This document shows, piece by piece, positions 9,646-17,862 of a DNA stretch of 17,862 nt. Numbering within the stretch: position 1 is the first letter of the stretch; each line of letters opens with the position of its first letter. The notes below the pieces were generated by a model, which ran no database searches, was not told where the DNA came from, and was given only the letters and a program-made list of their open reading frames with translations. The stretch is from Gymnopilus junonius (Eukaryota > Basidiomycota > Agaricomycetes > Agaricales > Galerinaceae), in the NCBI GenBank assembly GCA_015501075.1, contig JADNYJ010000626.1, positions 1 to 17,862 of the forward strand, in the 5' to 3' direction. The position numbers and the translations under genes are program-made.

Positions 9646-10434
9646 ATGGCTTCATACCATGTCGACGAAAGGTGAAAAGATTAAATATATCGTGTTTGTT
9701 CCTCTTACTGGACGCTTGTATTCTGATAGCTGCATCTTCTGCTTGATCGTACAAGGTAAGCGCGAGCCCTTAATGTTCCGGTGAATGACTTTTCTGACAA
9801 GGAACTAATGACAGGCAAGATTCCGAGCTTCAAAGTCTTTGAAACAGAGAAAAGGTGGGAATTTATTTGTACAGCTCTCTGTGCTGGATCTAAAATAAAT
9901 CCCTAGCCTGGCGTTTCTTGACATTAATCCTGTATCCGAGGGTCACACTCTGGTCATCTCAAAGTGTCGGTTTGGGCTAAATTTTTCTCTTTTGAAATGC
10001 AGTGCGCTTGAACTACCGTCCCTTGTAGATCACGGAGAGAAGATTTTAGATCTTCCAGATGAATATCTAGCTGATATCGGCCCCATCTTGAAGAAAGTGG
10101 CCAAAGCTATTGGCGCTGAACAATTCAACGTCATCCAGGTGAGGAGTTTGGTGTATACCCTTTCCCTCAGTGATCCTGAATGAAAATTTGCTATAGAATA
10201 ATGGGAAGATGGCTATGCAGGTAAGTATTCTGGCTTCCAGAGTGCTTGATTGTGATTTAAACCCTACATAATCAGCACGTCGACCATGTTCATTTCCACA
10301 TTGTTCCCAAGCCTAGCCCGACTGAAGGACTGGTTATTAATGAGGAAGTGAATTGGCCTGTCAAGAAGGTCACAAAAGAGGAGTTGGCAAAGACGGCAGA
10401 GAGGCTAATCAGCGCCCTGAACGAAGCTCACTAA
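9646..10434 (+). CDS. HNT1: HIT-domain nucleotide hydrolase, Hnt1/HINT-like
   Basis: Predicted adenosine 5'-monophosphoramidase or related AMP-releasing hydrolase. Seven exons: 9646-9671, 9730-9755, 9815-9854, 9907-9965, 10029-10138, 10197-10220 and 10276-10434 (TAA), 147 aa. Seen: CIFCLIVQGKIPSFKVFET near the N-terminus; LAFLDINPVSEGHTLVISK; YHGEKILDLPDEYLADIGP (the Tyr codon is split at 9965/10029); AIGAEQFNVIQNNGKMAMQ; and the catalytic triad HVHFHIV, with histidines at residues 99, 101 and 103, the middle one being the expected nucleophile. The start at 9646 is chosen because it makes intron 1 (58 nt) land in the right phase before CIFC and gives a usual short N-terminus. An ATG at 9659 reads through intron 1 without a stop and is the alternative. 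Length and order match the HINT branch of the family. No damage is seen. Confidence 0.93.
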
Positions 10435-10459
10435 ATATTGTGCAGGTTGCCTCCAATCC

Positions 10460-10465
10460 AATAAA
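10460..10465 (+). terminator. Candidate polyadenylation hexamer AATAAA of the HIT gene
   Basis: AATAAA 26 bp past the HIT stop codon, a sensible place for a 3'-end signal. The gene converges with the minus-strand secreted-protein copy ending at 10724, and the 289 bp between them hold no other feature I can support. Confidence 0.45.
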
Positions 10466-10723
10466 CTCTTCATTTTTGCTACGATTCATTCTTCCGGTTT
10501 GTATTTCGAGTCTATAATTTTCAAATGAGATAATTTCGTACAGGTTGACTCATTCAAAGATTGGAAACCATCGCTATCACGACATATTCACAATACACTA
10601 GTAAGCAGGATATCAAGACACTTCGGAACGTAAAGGCTTTACGTGCTATGCTTATTACTCAGGGAAAATATCTGTCCTTCAATTTCCACCTGCATGTTCG
10701 GGCGCTGAAATACGTACTGTGCT

Positions 10724-11158
10724 TCAGAGAGGACAAATGCCGACGGCTCCTGGAAAGCAACTGTGGATCGTCAGTAACACGAAAAAAACGAAGAAAATAC
10801 AGCACATACGTGCCACCGACGCCTTCAACAATCGGTCCACAGCAACGATATCCTCCAGGGCCTTTTGATAATGTCATTGGCACTTCAAGTTATCTTGATC
10901 AATATTGAAAGATGGACTTACAGGACAAATTCTACAACGTGGGGTTGGACATTCTTCAATAACAATTAAAAATATAGTCAAATTATACAGACATATGGTC
11001 CACCGCCTGAGAGATAAGTTTGAGACATAGCTTTACCCACAAGACTAGAGTATGCACGTACAATGCAAAACACAAGTTGCTTCTTGAGTGGAGGCAGGTC
11101 CAATGACTTGGGACACAAACCCAACAGAAGTAAAGAGAATAGCAAAAGAGAGCTTCAT
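10724..11158 (-). CDS. Small secreted six-cysteine (knottin-like) protein, copy 3, intact
   Basis: Family not recognised by name. Five exons: 11158-11062 (97 nt), 11006-10993 (14), 10931-10922 (10), 10861-10810 (52) and 10760-10724 (37, TGA), 69 aa. All introns are GT-AG, 49-61 nt. The N-terminus MKLSFAILFTSVGFVSQV is a signal peptide, with cleavage expected near residue 20. Core cysteines are at 33, 41, 47, 48, 59 and 67, spacing C-x7-C-x5-CC-x10-C-x7-C, ending Cys-Pro-Leu. An extra Cys at 29 makes seven in the mature part, so an intermolecular disulfide is possible. The C-C-CC-C-C order is that of inhibitor cystine knots, which is inference from spacing only. Glycine-rich motifs CPGGYRCCGP and GVGGTC are shared with the other copies. 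It is the last of four head-to-tail minus-strand copies and has its own TATA box. Confidence 0.85.
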
Positions 11159-11230
11159 AATTGGTAAAATTGAGGTGAGGGACTTTGCAGTAGAACTGTG
11201 TCTGCAGAAACAGCCATTGAGACTGCAGAC

Positions 11231-11236
11231 TTTATA
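11231..11236 (-). promoter_or_regulatory. TATA box of secreted-protein copy 3
   Basis: TATAAA on the minus strand in TGTGTATAAAGTC, about 73-78 bp before the ATG at 11158, matching the spacing in the sister copies. Confidence 0.6.
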
Positions 11237-11700
11237 CACAGGCCTTGGTCCTGTTCTAAAAATAGGCGTGCTCCTTCTTTAAATCTCTTAAGTCTCCGTC
11301 GACGACTCTATCACTCTATCCTTGCTGGGCGGGAATGGATATTAATTTCATATCTTAGGACAAAATATGTGTACAGTGCCAAGTGAATAAATTGTATTGT
11401 TATGAAGGAGTACTCTTCCGCAAGCAATATTTTATGGTCACTAGTGGACCGTAACGGTGAGCGCTTCAGCTAACACAATTGAAATTTGAGTATGTCTGAA
11501 CATTAAAAGTCTTGGCGACATTCCATTCAAATAATCAGAATGTACTACCAGCTATTAGTTGAATGTATCTCCGTTATGTAGAAGTAAATACTACGACTCA
11601 TGCCGGACACTTGGTGTATAGACTATGTAAATGGATATACCTCCATTTGCGCTGCGACACCACCAGTCTCGGATCTCGCTTTAGCGGGTCTTAAGGGTTT
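11237..11700. other. Spacer between secreted-protein copies 3 and 4
   Basis: A/T-rich spacer with the presumed upstream promoter of copy 3 and the 3' end of copy 4. No coding motif, repeat or RNA gene is recognised on either strand. Confidence 0.45.
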
Positions 11701-12141
11701 TTACAGAGGGCAAATGCCGGTCTCCCCTTTGTAGCAACTAACGAGCATGTCAGGTGAGCTATTTTCGAGTTATCACAGTGGTAAAAATTGCACATACGTT
11801 CCTCCAAACGTGACGGAGAGAGGTCCACAGCAACGCCAGCCTTTAGGACCTGGAAAATCAAAAGGTCAGCCGAATTAATTCTGAGGCTTTGCAAGTCAAT
11901 ATTACAATTCTGTTCCTAATCACAAGGGATTCATCTCAGTCAATTTTTACGTCAAGGGACCAGCGCTCATATACGTACGAGTTCACCGCCACCTAGAAAC
12001 CAGATTAGGCTGGAAGCCAGTCAAGGAGGAGAAATAGTACTCACAATGGAAGACTGTGCCTGATTCCTGAGGCATTGGAGTGGCGAAAACTTGCAGAGCA
12101 AAAGCAAAAGAGGCAGCAAGCGTGAAGACAGAAAACTTCAT
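11701..12141 (-). CDS. Small secreted six-cysteine (knottin-like) protein, copy 4, intact
   Basis: The clearest member of the family. Exons: 12141-12045 (97 nt), 11992-11979 (14), 11915-11906 (10), 11849-11798 (52) and 11737-11701 (37, TAA), 69 aa. Introns are 52-63 nt, all GT-AG, with phases 1-0-1-2 in order. The signal peptide MKFSVFTLAASFAFALQVFA ends at a good cleavage site before TPMPQ. The mature part of about 49 aa carries six cysteines at 33, 41, 47, 48, 59 and 67, with CPKGWRCCGP and a Cys-Pro-Leu end. The 10-nt exon encodes only Glu-Gln-Asn plus one base of the next Cys codon. The cysteine order fits a cystine knot, and the protein has no other domain. It could be an effector, antimicrobial or structural cell-wall peptide; the sequence does not decide. 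Confidence 0.87.
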
Positions 12142-12210
12142 CTTGGATTTGCGATTTGATTAGAATTGATTTGTTTGTGAGGATGAAACAACTTGGCTAT
12201 ACTCTGCACC

Positions 12211-12218
12211 TTTATATA
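12211..12218 (-). promoter_or_regulatory. TATA box of secreted-protein copy 4
   Basis: TATATAAA on the minus strand in GAGTATATAAAGGTGC, about 70-77 bp before the ATG at 12141. The context closely matches the TATA region of copy 1 on the other strand (GAGTATAAAGGCG). Confidence 0.68.
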
Positions 12219-12916
12219 CTCTGGCATTATTCTGTGAGGCATTTTCTTTCAGGCACTCATGCCCTTAGCCTGGGCCAACTCGGGCAAGTGCCGGTAAACG
12301 GCTGGTATACATCGATGGTGGATCTCGGTCCATTATTTTGTGGGTAAGCCACGAGATGTATCTGAAAGTGGCGAACTCTCCAGACTGGTAGGTTCAAGGC
12401 AGAATACGAACCATCTCTGGCTCTGTTCTAGTTCCTTTTTGTAAGGTCGAAATGAACCCTCCCGAGTATTGCAAATCGTGCTAACTTGTAAATGTCGTAT
12501 GCGTCTGACAATTTTCTTCCGGATCCCGTTGACATCCTGACAAAGCGGAAGAATTCTACGGAACAAAGGCACCTCGACGTTCTAGAGAATGTTGACGACA
12601 TCGGCTACGCGCTGTGTCAGAATACATCCGAATTTAAATATCATTTCAAAGCACTTGAGAGTGGGTGCGAGCAGCGTGTAAAAGTATCGTAAGAATCTTT
12701 GTTACATCCGTGCCGAATTGCGTGTATCCCTCAGCTGCCAGTTGAAACGAAAGATAGAAATCAAGCGATATAATAATACGATAGACAAAGGATCAATGTT
12801 CATATGCTTCAAAAATTCCGATCAGATAAATGGAACCAGAAATAATATGTAAGCTCACACAGCTAAACAAATGCCACCCAATCTGATGAAAGGAACCTAT
12901 CCCATTAGATCTGAAT
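12219..12916. other. Spacer between secreted-protein copies 4 and 5
   Basis: About 700 bases with the upstream region of copy 4 and the 3' end of copy 5. A plus-strand frame at 12492-12692 and a minus one at 12333-12572 are open but show no signal peptide, motif or family exon. No fossil copy could be identified. Confidence 0.4.
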
Positions 12917-13360
12917 TTAAAGGGGGCAAGCACCTCCAATGGGATGGCAGCTTGAAAGTAATTCACTCTCAAAAATCCATCGTCAACGTCGGAGGGACAC
13001 TTACATGCCACCAAGGGTCGCCGAAATTGGCCCACAGCATTCAAATCCGACTGGGCCTTTAAAGTAGGACAAGAGTCAGAATGCAACTCTGGGAGCACAT
13101 AGAAATCATGACGCACATGGTTGAGGATTCTGATCAAGGGAACCAGACTCAGTGCAAGACAAGATTAAGAAGGGTGAATGCTTTACTACATACCAAAATA
13201 CCATCGCCTGGAAGATAAGAGCATTTATCAAAAATTGCTTTCAATTTAAATTTGAGCAAATCTCACAATGAATAATTCCGGAGGAACCCTGAGGAGCTGG
13301 CGTAGCCAAAGTAGCAACCGAAACCGTAATGATAATAACAAGAGAGATCCAGGACTTCAT
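12917..13360 (-). CDS. Small secreted six-cysteine (knottin-like) protein, copy 5, intact
   Basis: Exons: 13360-13267 (94 nt), 13207-13194 (14), 13129-13117 (13), 13056-13005 (52) and 12950-12917 (34, TAA), 68 aa. GT-AG introns are 54-64 nt with the family phases. The signal peptide MKSWISLVIIITVSVATLA is followed by TPAPQ. Cysteines lie at 32, 41, 47, 48, 59 and 66, spacing C-x8-C-x5-CC-x10-C-x6-C, ending Cys-Pro-Leu. The second micro-exon is one codon longer than in copies 1-4, and the last loop is one residue shorter. Both changes are whole codons, so the fold framework is kept while loop lengths vary, as expected for a selected secreted family. Motifs CPVGFECCGP and GGIC replace the usual YRCC and GGTC. 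Function unknown. Confidence 0.86.
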
Positions 13361-13437
13361 AGTTTGCTTAGTTCCGCGACAACGCAATGGTATGTAAAGT
13401 AAGCGTAATGGAGACAGATGCCCGTCACCGTTTGGGG

Positions 13438-13444
13438 TTTTATA
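13438..13444 (-). promoter_or_regulatory. TATA box of secreted-protein copy 5
   Basis: TATAAAA on the minus strand in CGTCGTATAAAACCCC, about 78 bp before the ATG at 13360. Confidence 0.62.
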
Positions 13445-13851
13445 CGACGCAGGCGGGATACCGAGCCTGATTTTTAATTGAGTACTTAGATCGGTACCAT
13501 CGTCTCCCCAACGTTTACCTGTCAGGACAGGTGATCAGGTATTCGAATGTCAACTGCTGACGTCGTGGAAACGATTCGGTAGCTTTCTCGCCTCAATAGC
13601 ACATTTATTATGCAAAGGAAGGTGTCACCTTTCAAACGACCTAGTTTCGCTGTTTTATGTAGCCCAGATGTGCAGCAAATATAACAGAGTCTTTTCAGTG
13701 GACCTGGCATGCATTCACCAGGCATGACTAGACGCAAGGATTTTCGTTGACAGTTTGAAGATCATTAACACCTGACTATCGCCACTATGCAATTTGGATC
13801 AGCGCCCGTACCAATATCAGAATGACGTACATCTCGATTTCAATCCGTCTG
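13445..13851. other. Spacer between copy 5 and the copy 6 pseudogene
   Basis: Upstream region of copy 5. Short open frames on both strands carry no recognisable motif. Nothing else is supported here. Confidence 0.4.
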
Positions 13852-14297
13852 TCAGGAGAATAGACCTGGATTGCTGTAGGGTTGGGAGGGAATGTGGCTC
13901 CTTAATCCATGGGCCGATCATAAAAAGTCGGGTTAGGTGGGATATATGTGTATTCAAGGGGCGGCTTCTGAGTCTGGGTTGATCAAGAATAGACACTCAC
14001 GTTTTGCCTATGCCCGCGATGATGGGACCACAGCATTAGACCCCAGTCGGGCCTGGGTATTTCACTTTCATTAGAAGTCTTCTTCGTGCCTATTTCAAAG
14101 AGAACGTGAACTTTGGACTCCGTTTCAGAATGGAAATATTTCATTACCGTCAGGCGCGAACTAGAAACAAAGCACTTACCATCAGCAAATTGCCTGGGAC
14201 TCGGCTTCAGCCATCTTTATTACGCTGCTAAATGATCAGAACACTCGCAATGAGTGACGCTGGTGGAGCTTTGAGAAGCTGGCGAGGCCATGACCAT
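13852..14297 (-). pseudogene. Small secreted six-cysteine protein, copy 6, pseudogene
   Basis: Same family and orientation as copies 3-5, but broken. The end of exon 1 is readable (MASPASQSSTSVTH, stopping at 14249), but no signal peptide precedes it, and the frame closes at a TAA just upstream. The exon 1 donor is GC rather than GT (14248-14247). The 14-nt exon 2 (14193-14180) and the 52-nt exon 4 (14052-14001) are kept with proper splice sites and give CNLLM and CPTGV...CCGPIIAGIGKT. A TAA stop interrupts exon 4 immediately before the CC pair. A clear 10-nt exon 3 is not found. Exon 5 is doubtful: a shortened remnant may lie at 13873-13852. No TATA box stands at the usual distance. The 3' limit is uncertain. 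Confidence 0.7.
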
Positions 14298-14469
14298 GTC
14301 AAATTTGGGTCGCACTTACCATTGTTCACGGAGGGTTCTAGTCGGGAAATGGGGATAAAAGTCGGAAATGCCATGGTAAAGAATTTACACCAGTAGGATA
14401 TCTTCCTGACGTAGGATGACAGATCAATACGTGTGAATACCAGCAATCCCAGATTCGGTTTCGTCCATT

Positions 14470-14898
14470 TTAATTGAAGTACGTTATGGGCTTTAACTGG
14501 CAAAGATCAAATGGTACAGACAATTGGACACCTGATTCAATTTCAAAGTACTGCGGCCCGAAGGAGCGTTTCAAGTCATTGGAATCATCAGGATGGTCAG
14601 CAGTTCGACAGCGCGGAAATGTCTAGGTGGAAGATATTGTCAGTTGGCGAAGGGCGTTCTAACAGAAAGGCACACGTACCAGGTCAGCTCTCGGATTCCC
14701 GAAGACGAGGCTAGGAGACCCACCTCGGGCCCGCAAGTCAAGGGCGAAATGTGGAAATCGGAGCATGTCCAGAACGGAAAGTCTTTTAAGTTCCTGCAGC
14801 CTGAAGAATGAGCCGGCATCGACAATCAAAGCGACGGAGTAAACAACTAGGGTGAAGACGATGTATTGAAGCGAAATAAAAAGGACACGGAAGAGCAT
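14470..14898 (-). CDS. Unclassified open frame, possible two-exon membrane protein
   Basis: A minus-strand model of 123 aa: exon 1 14898-14680, a 57-nt GT-AG intron, and exon 2 14622-14470 (TAA). The first 45 residues are hydrophobic (RVLFISLQYIVFTLVVYSVA), suggesting a membrane segment or signal anchor; the rest is polar with no motif I recognise. The open frame continues upstream without a stop, or an ATG, into the last exon of the kinesin gene in a different frame, which may mean the region is simply kinesin 3' UTR. Plus-strand frames at 14511-14811 are also open. I cannot name it, and it may not be a gene. Confidence 0.22.
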
Positions 14899-15032
14899 GA
14901 GGTCTCGCAGCGAACGCGGAAGCACATCAAGGTGACGTGTTAATAAAGAGAAGGAATTGGGGTAAAAGATACACGCAATGAGAACAGCCCTTTCAAAATA
15001 ATATGCATCTATTAATGTGGGTTCGCTTGGAC

Positions 15033-17497
15033 TCAAGACACCCGAGTCTGCTTCTTCGCAGTTCCAATTGTCGTATTGTTCACCTTGATAGACGTTAGCA
15101 CCAACTGCCTTGGTTAAACGAGGTCAATACTTACCTTGGTGGCGAAGCGCAGGGAGGTCAATGATTCTTGAAGGTGTGCAGCCAGAGGCGATAGGTTAAG
15201 GACCATCAACGTCTTGGAATTTCCGCTGAGAGAATTTTGCAATAGATACGTGAGCTAGAAGGAATCAGTCAGCCACCCGTCTTTCAACAATGCAACAGAG
15301 AAAACGTACCTTTGAATTACGATATGGAATATGTTTATCACCCCCCTTTTCTCCTTTCTCGCCAAGAGCAGCAATAACATCGCCAAGAGCACTCAAGCTC
15401 TTATTAATACTCTGTGTTTCCTTCACTCTCTCCTTGTCCGCCCCATTCGCAAAGCTCACATTCAACCTTTCACTTCCTGCAAGGTCGACGAGGTTTAAGC
15501 TTCCTTCACACTTCTCGCCCGTCCCAGGACAGTCATCAATGCCCACATTCACGCCACTGATCCTGAGGGTGAATACAGAGTGTGAGCGGGATGAACGTTC
15601 ATTCATTAGTGTCGCCGCCATGCTCCGACGCGATTGGGCAATGACGAGCAAGGAGCGGACCTGAGACGGAGAGGAAAGTTGGACGACTTCGACGTCAGTG
15701 ACGCGGGTGGACCCTGTCTTGGGGTCATGCTTGATTTCATGTTTCTTCTTATCGAATTCGCCTTTTCCCAGAAGGTCATTGACGGTCTCATTGTACTGCA
15801 ACTGAGGTTAGCGAAAGCCGTGTATTGATAGCGTTGAGTCAAGACCTACAATCTCAAGGAATTGACCTTCCATCTTATACTCCCATCCTCGAGTTTTCAT
15901 GTCTTCTGCAACGCGGAACACTTGCTCAACTGCACGAGGTATCATTCCTGAGCTTGACTCCGACTAGGAACATGATCAGCTCCATTGAACAAAGCAACGT
16001 GAGGAAAAGGTACTCACAGCACCACCCTCCATCGTAAATGACTTCCCAGAGCCGGTTTGACCATAGGCAAAAATGCAGACGTTGTACCCGTCGACACAGC
16101 TTTGCGCCAATTGAGAGATTTCTTCAAAGACCTCAGCCTGGGTAGAATCTGGCTCGAAGACCTTCAAAAGAAAGGGTCAGCAGCATTGACCTGGGATAAA
16201 TGTAAGCATTTACCCTATCAAAGGCAAAATTATAGATTTCTTTCCGCTCCTGACCCGTTGCGCTAGACGAAGAAGAGGAGACGACAATCTCTTTGTGATC
16301 ACGCTGATCAGGGTAAGACAGACTCGCTTGTAGTTCTTCTTTGGCTTTGTCGAAATCAATGCTGCCTCCGCTAGCACTGCTCGTTGAAGAGCCAGGAGAT
16401 GATAATGAGCCAGCGTAGGTGGTAAGGTCCGAGGGTAGAACGGGTCGAACGCGGCAGAAAACACGAATGTTGCCTTTTAGTTCTTGAACCATGTTGTGGA
16501 GTTTTCGACGGACGAGTTCACTCTCCATGGCTTCCTTCTTCATATCGTCAACCTGCTTTTGGGCGGTTTCTAACTTGAGGGTCAGCTCCGAAACTGTCCG
16601 GGCGTAAACGTCGATTTGAGACTGCAAAGCTGTCGACTGTGCCTCAAGAGCGTTGTTCTGTGTCGTGATTGTAAGATGGGCGGTGGATTGGTGCGTGATG
16701 GTGTTCTTCAGCGACGACACAGTTTCTCTCTCCCTCTCGAGGTCAGCTCTACAAATCCGTAAATCCTCGTTGACTTCCCGAAGTTCTCGATCTCGTTTCT
16801 TGACGTCCATTTCCAGATCCATAACCTCCATGCTGTGCTTCTTCTTGAGGTTCTCGATCTCGTCGGAAGCATGGACCAGCTCGCGGCGTTGATTGAGCTC
16901 CTGGGATTTCGCTGTGGCAAGTTCGCGAGAGAGGGCAAGATGGTTGGCTTGTAGTTCGGCAACTTTGCTACGTTCAGCCTCCATATCGGCTGCTAAACGA
17001 GCGGCGTCAGCAGCGCGGGCTTCTTCGATAGATGTAAGTTGGGTTTGGAGCTCCTGGAAACGTTTGTCGTCTGAAGGGCGGCCACCTGTTGACCTCACGG
17101 GACCAGAACCCGAAACGACTCTGCCAGCAGTAGTCCTAGATGGCGCTGTAGGTCTCGATAAGGGCTTTGAGCTGACAGGAGGTGCGCTTGTCCCTCTTGT
17201 GGATCTCGTCAATGCTGGAGCCTTTGGTTTGGTCAATGGCTTTGGTAAGGCCACTCCTGTTGCACCGCGAGATGTATTCAAGTTCGTAGCTGTCCTGGAA
17301 GGTTGAAGAGGTCTATTTGGTCTAGTAGCACCTATAGCTGGCAATTTTCGCGGCTGATCCACAGCTTCTTCGTCCTCCTCAATGATAGCCTTTCGTTTGA
17401 GACTGTTGTTGGTCGCCCGTACAGGTAAAGATGGGTCAGCGTCCGCCATGAGGTTCCTATCTGGAGATGCGCTCCTCAACCGTGGTAGCCTGGACAT
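15033..17497 (-). CDS. KAR3: Kinesin-14 (C-terminal motor, minus-end-directed), Kar3/Ncd type
   Basis: Predicted microtubule motor for spindle organisation and nuclear movement or fusion. Six exons: 17497-16214, 16161-16018, 15963-15850, 15795-15310, 15254-15135 and 15083-15033 (TGA), 732 aa. All introns are GT-AG, 51-55 nt, and all exon junctions shown are phase 0. The tail (residues 1 to about 150) is basic, Pro/Ser/Thr-rich, with [12 protein letters not shown] as a likely nuclear signal. Residues about 150-335 form a coiled coil. The neck [20 protein letters not shown] leads into the motor at about residue 342, the order that marks kinesin-14. Motor motifs: CRVRP; P-loop GQTGSGKS (462-469); switch I NERSSRSH (579-586); switch II DLAGSER (618-624); and the end [19 protein letters not shown] Ser-rich insert of about 50 residues lies early in the motor, before [10 protein letters not shown]. 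An acceptor at 15105 could add seven in-frame residues to the last exon. No frameshift is seen. Confidence 0.95.
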
Positions 17498-17862
17498 AGT
17501 GAGCTCGTCGTTGATACCGTCGTGGTCGTTGATGTTGAACCTTCGTTGACGAACCCAACAATGGCGACGCGCTGATCACGTGACGGCGTCTCTGGAACGT
17601 GGCCAGTTACAATATTACATAAGTGATACATTTTTCGACTCACTCTGTCGCTCGTCCTCCATCACATCTTTGGTCTTGACATTTGAAAGTTTGAAGCTTT
17701 ACATCTTGGAACTTGAAAATTATCAGCTGCAGATTAAAAACCATTCGAAACTACCACAACAGGTTAAAAGGAATTATCTTGTATTCGTTCAGCCTTCAGT
17801 ATCCTTCTCAAACTTTCCATGCTTGAAGTTGTTCGCCTAATCATTCCTACCGAACCCGTGGG
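17498..17862. other. Kinesin upstream region to window end
   Basis: Promoter side of the kinesin gene. It contains the palindrome TCACGTGA at 17576-17583. The open frame on the plus strand at 17580-17840 has no recognisable motif. A neighbouring plus-strand gene may start beyond the window, but nothing here shows it. Confidence 0.4.
17576..17583. promoter_or_regulatory. E-box palindrome TCACGTGA upstream of kinesin
   Basis: Perfect 8-bp palindrome with the CACGTG core bound by bHLH factors such as fungal Cbf1-type proteins, 79 bp before the kinesin ATG at 17497. An 8-mer can occur by chance; position near the start makes a role plausible. Confidence 0.4.

Noticed and set aside
1..17862. tRNA, rRNA, CRISPR arrays or intact transposons
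   Set aside because: No cloverleaf-like segments, rRNA-like stretches, regularly spaced repeats, transposase or reverse-transcriptase motifs were seen on either strand.

Overview
The window reads as nuclear DNA of a filamentous basidiomycete, most likely an Agaricomycete. Every recognisable gene is split by many short GT-AG introns of about 49-66 nt, the proteins resemble fungal eukaryotic families, and there are no bacterial signals. Exon models below were built by hand from reading frame, splice sites and family conservation. No search was run.

Layout, left to right. (1) 1-373, minus: the 5' part of a thymidylate kinase, cut by the window edge. (2) 1212-3413, plus: a 13-exon MFS transporter of the allantoate/nicotinate permease (ACS) type. 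(3) 4297-5976, plus: two copies of a small secreted six-cysteine protein gene, both with single-base frameshifts in exon 1. (4) 6461-9140, plus: an anoctamin/Ist2-like membrane protein with two apparent single-base frameshifts. (5) 9646-10434, plus: an Hnt1-like HIT-domain hydrolase. (6) 10724-14297, minus: four more copies of the same secreted gene in tandem, three intact and one pseudogene. (7) 14470-14898, minus: an unclassified open frame. (8) 15033-17497, minus: a C-terminal-motor kinesin-14 of Kar3 type.

The most unusual content is the six-member secreted family. Members are about 68-70 aa: a signal peptide, a short Pro/Gln-containing segment, then a C-x7/8-C-x5-CC-x10-C-x6/7-C core that fits an inhibitor-cystine-knot (knottin) cysteine order. 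Each gene has five exons, two of them micro-exons of 14 nt and 10 or 13 nt, with the same intron phases. TATA boxes lie about 57-78 bp before five of the six start codons. The two sub-clusters face each other across the IST2-like and HNT1-like genes. I do not recognise the family by name and assign no function.

The thymidylate kinase, HIT hydrolase, IST2-like protein, transporter and kinesin are conserved housekeeping or transport functions with no evident shared pathway. The secreted family looks like a locally amplified accessory element between them. All six apparent frameshifts fall between 4.34 and 7.87 kb, so a locally under-polished stretch of assembly has to be considered beside real gene decay.
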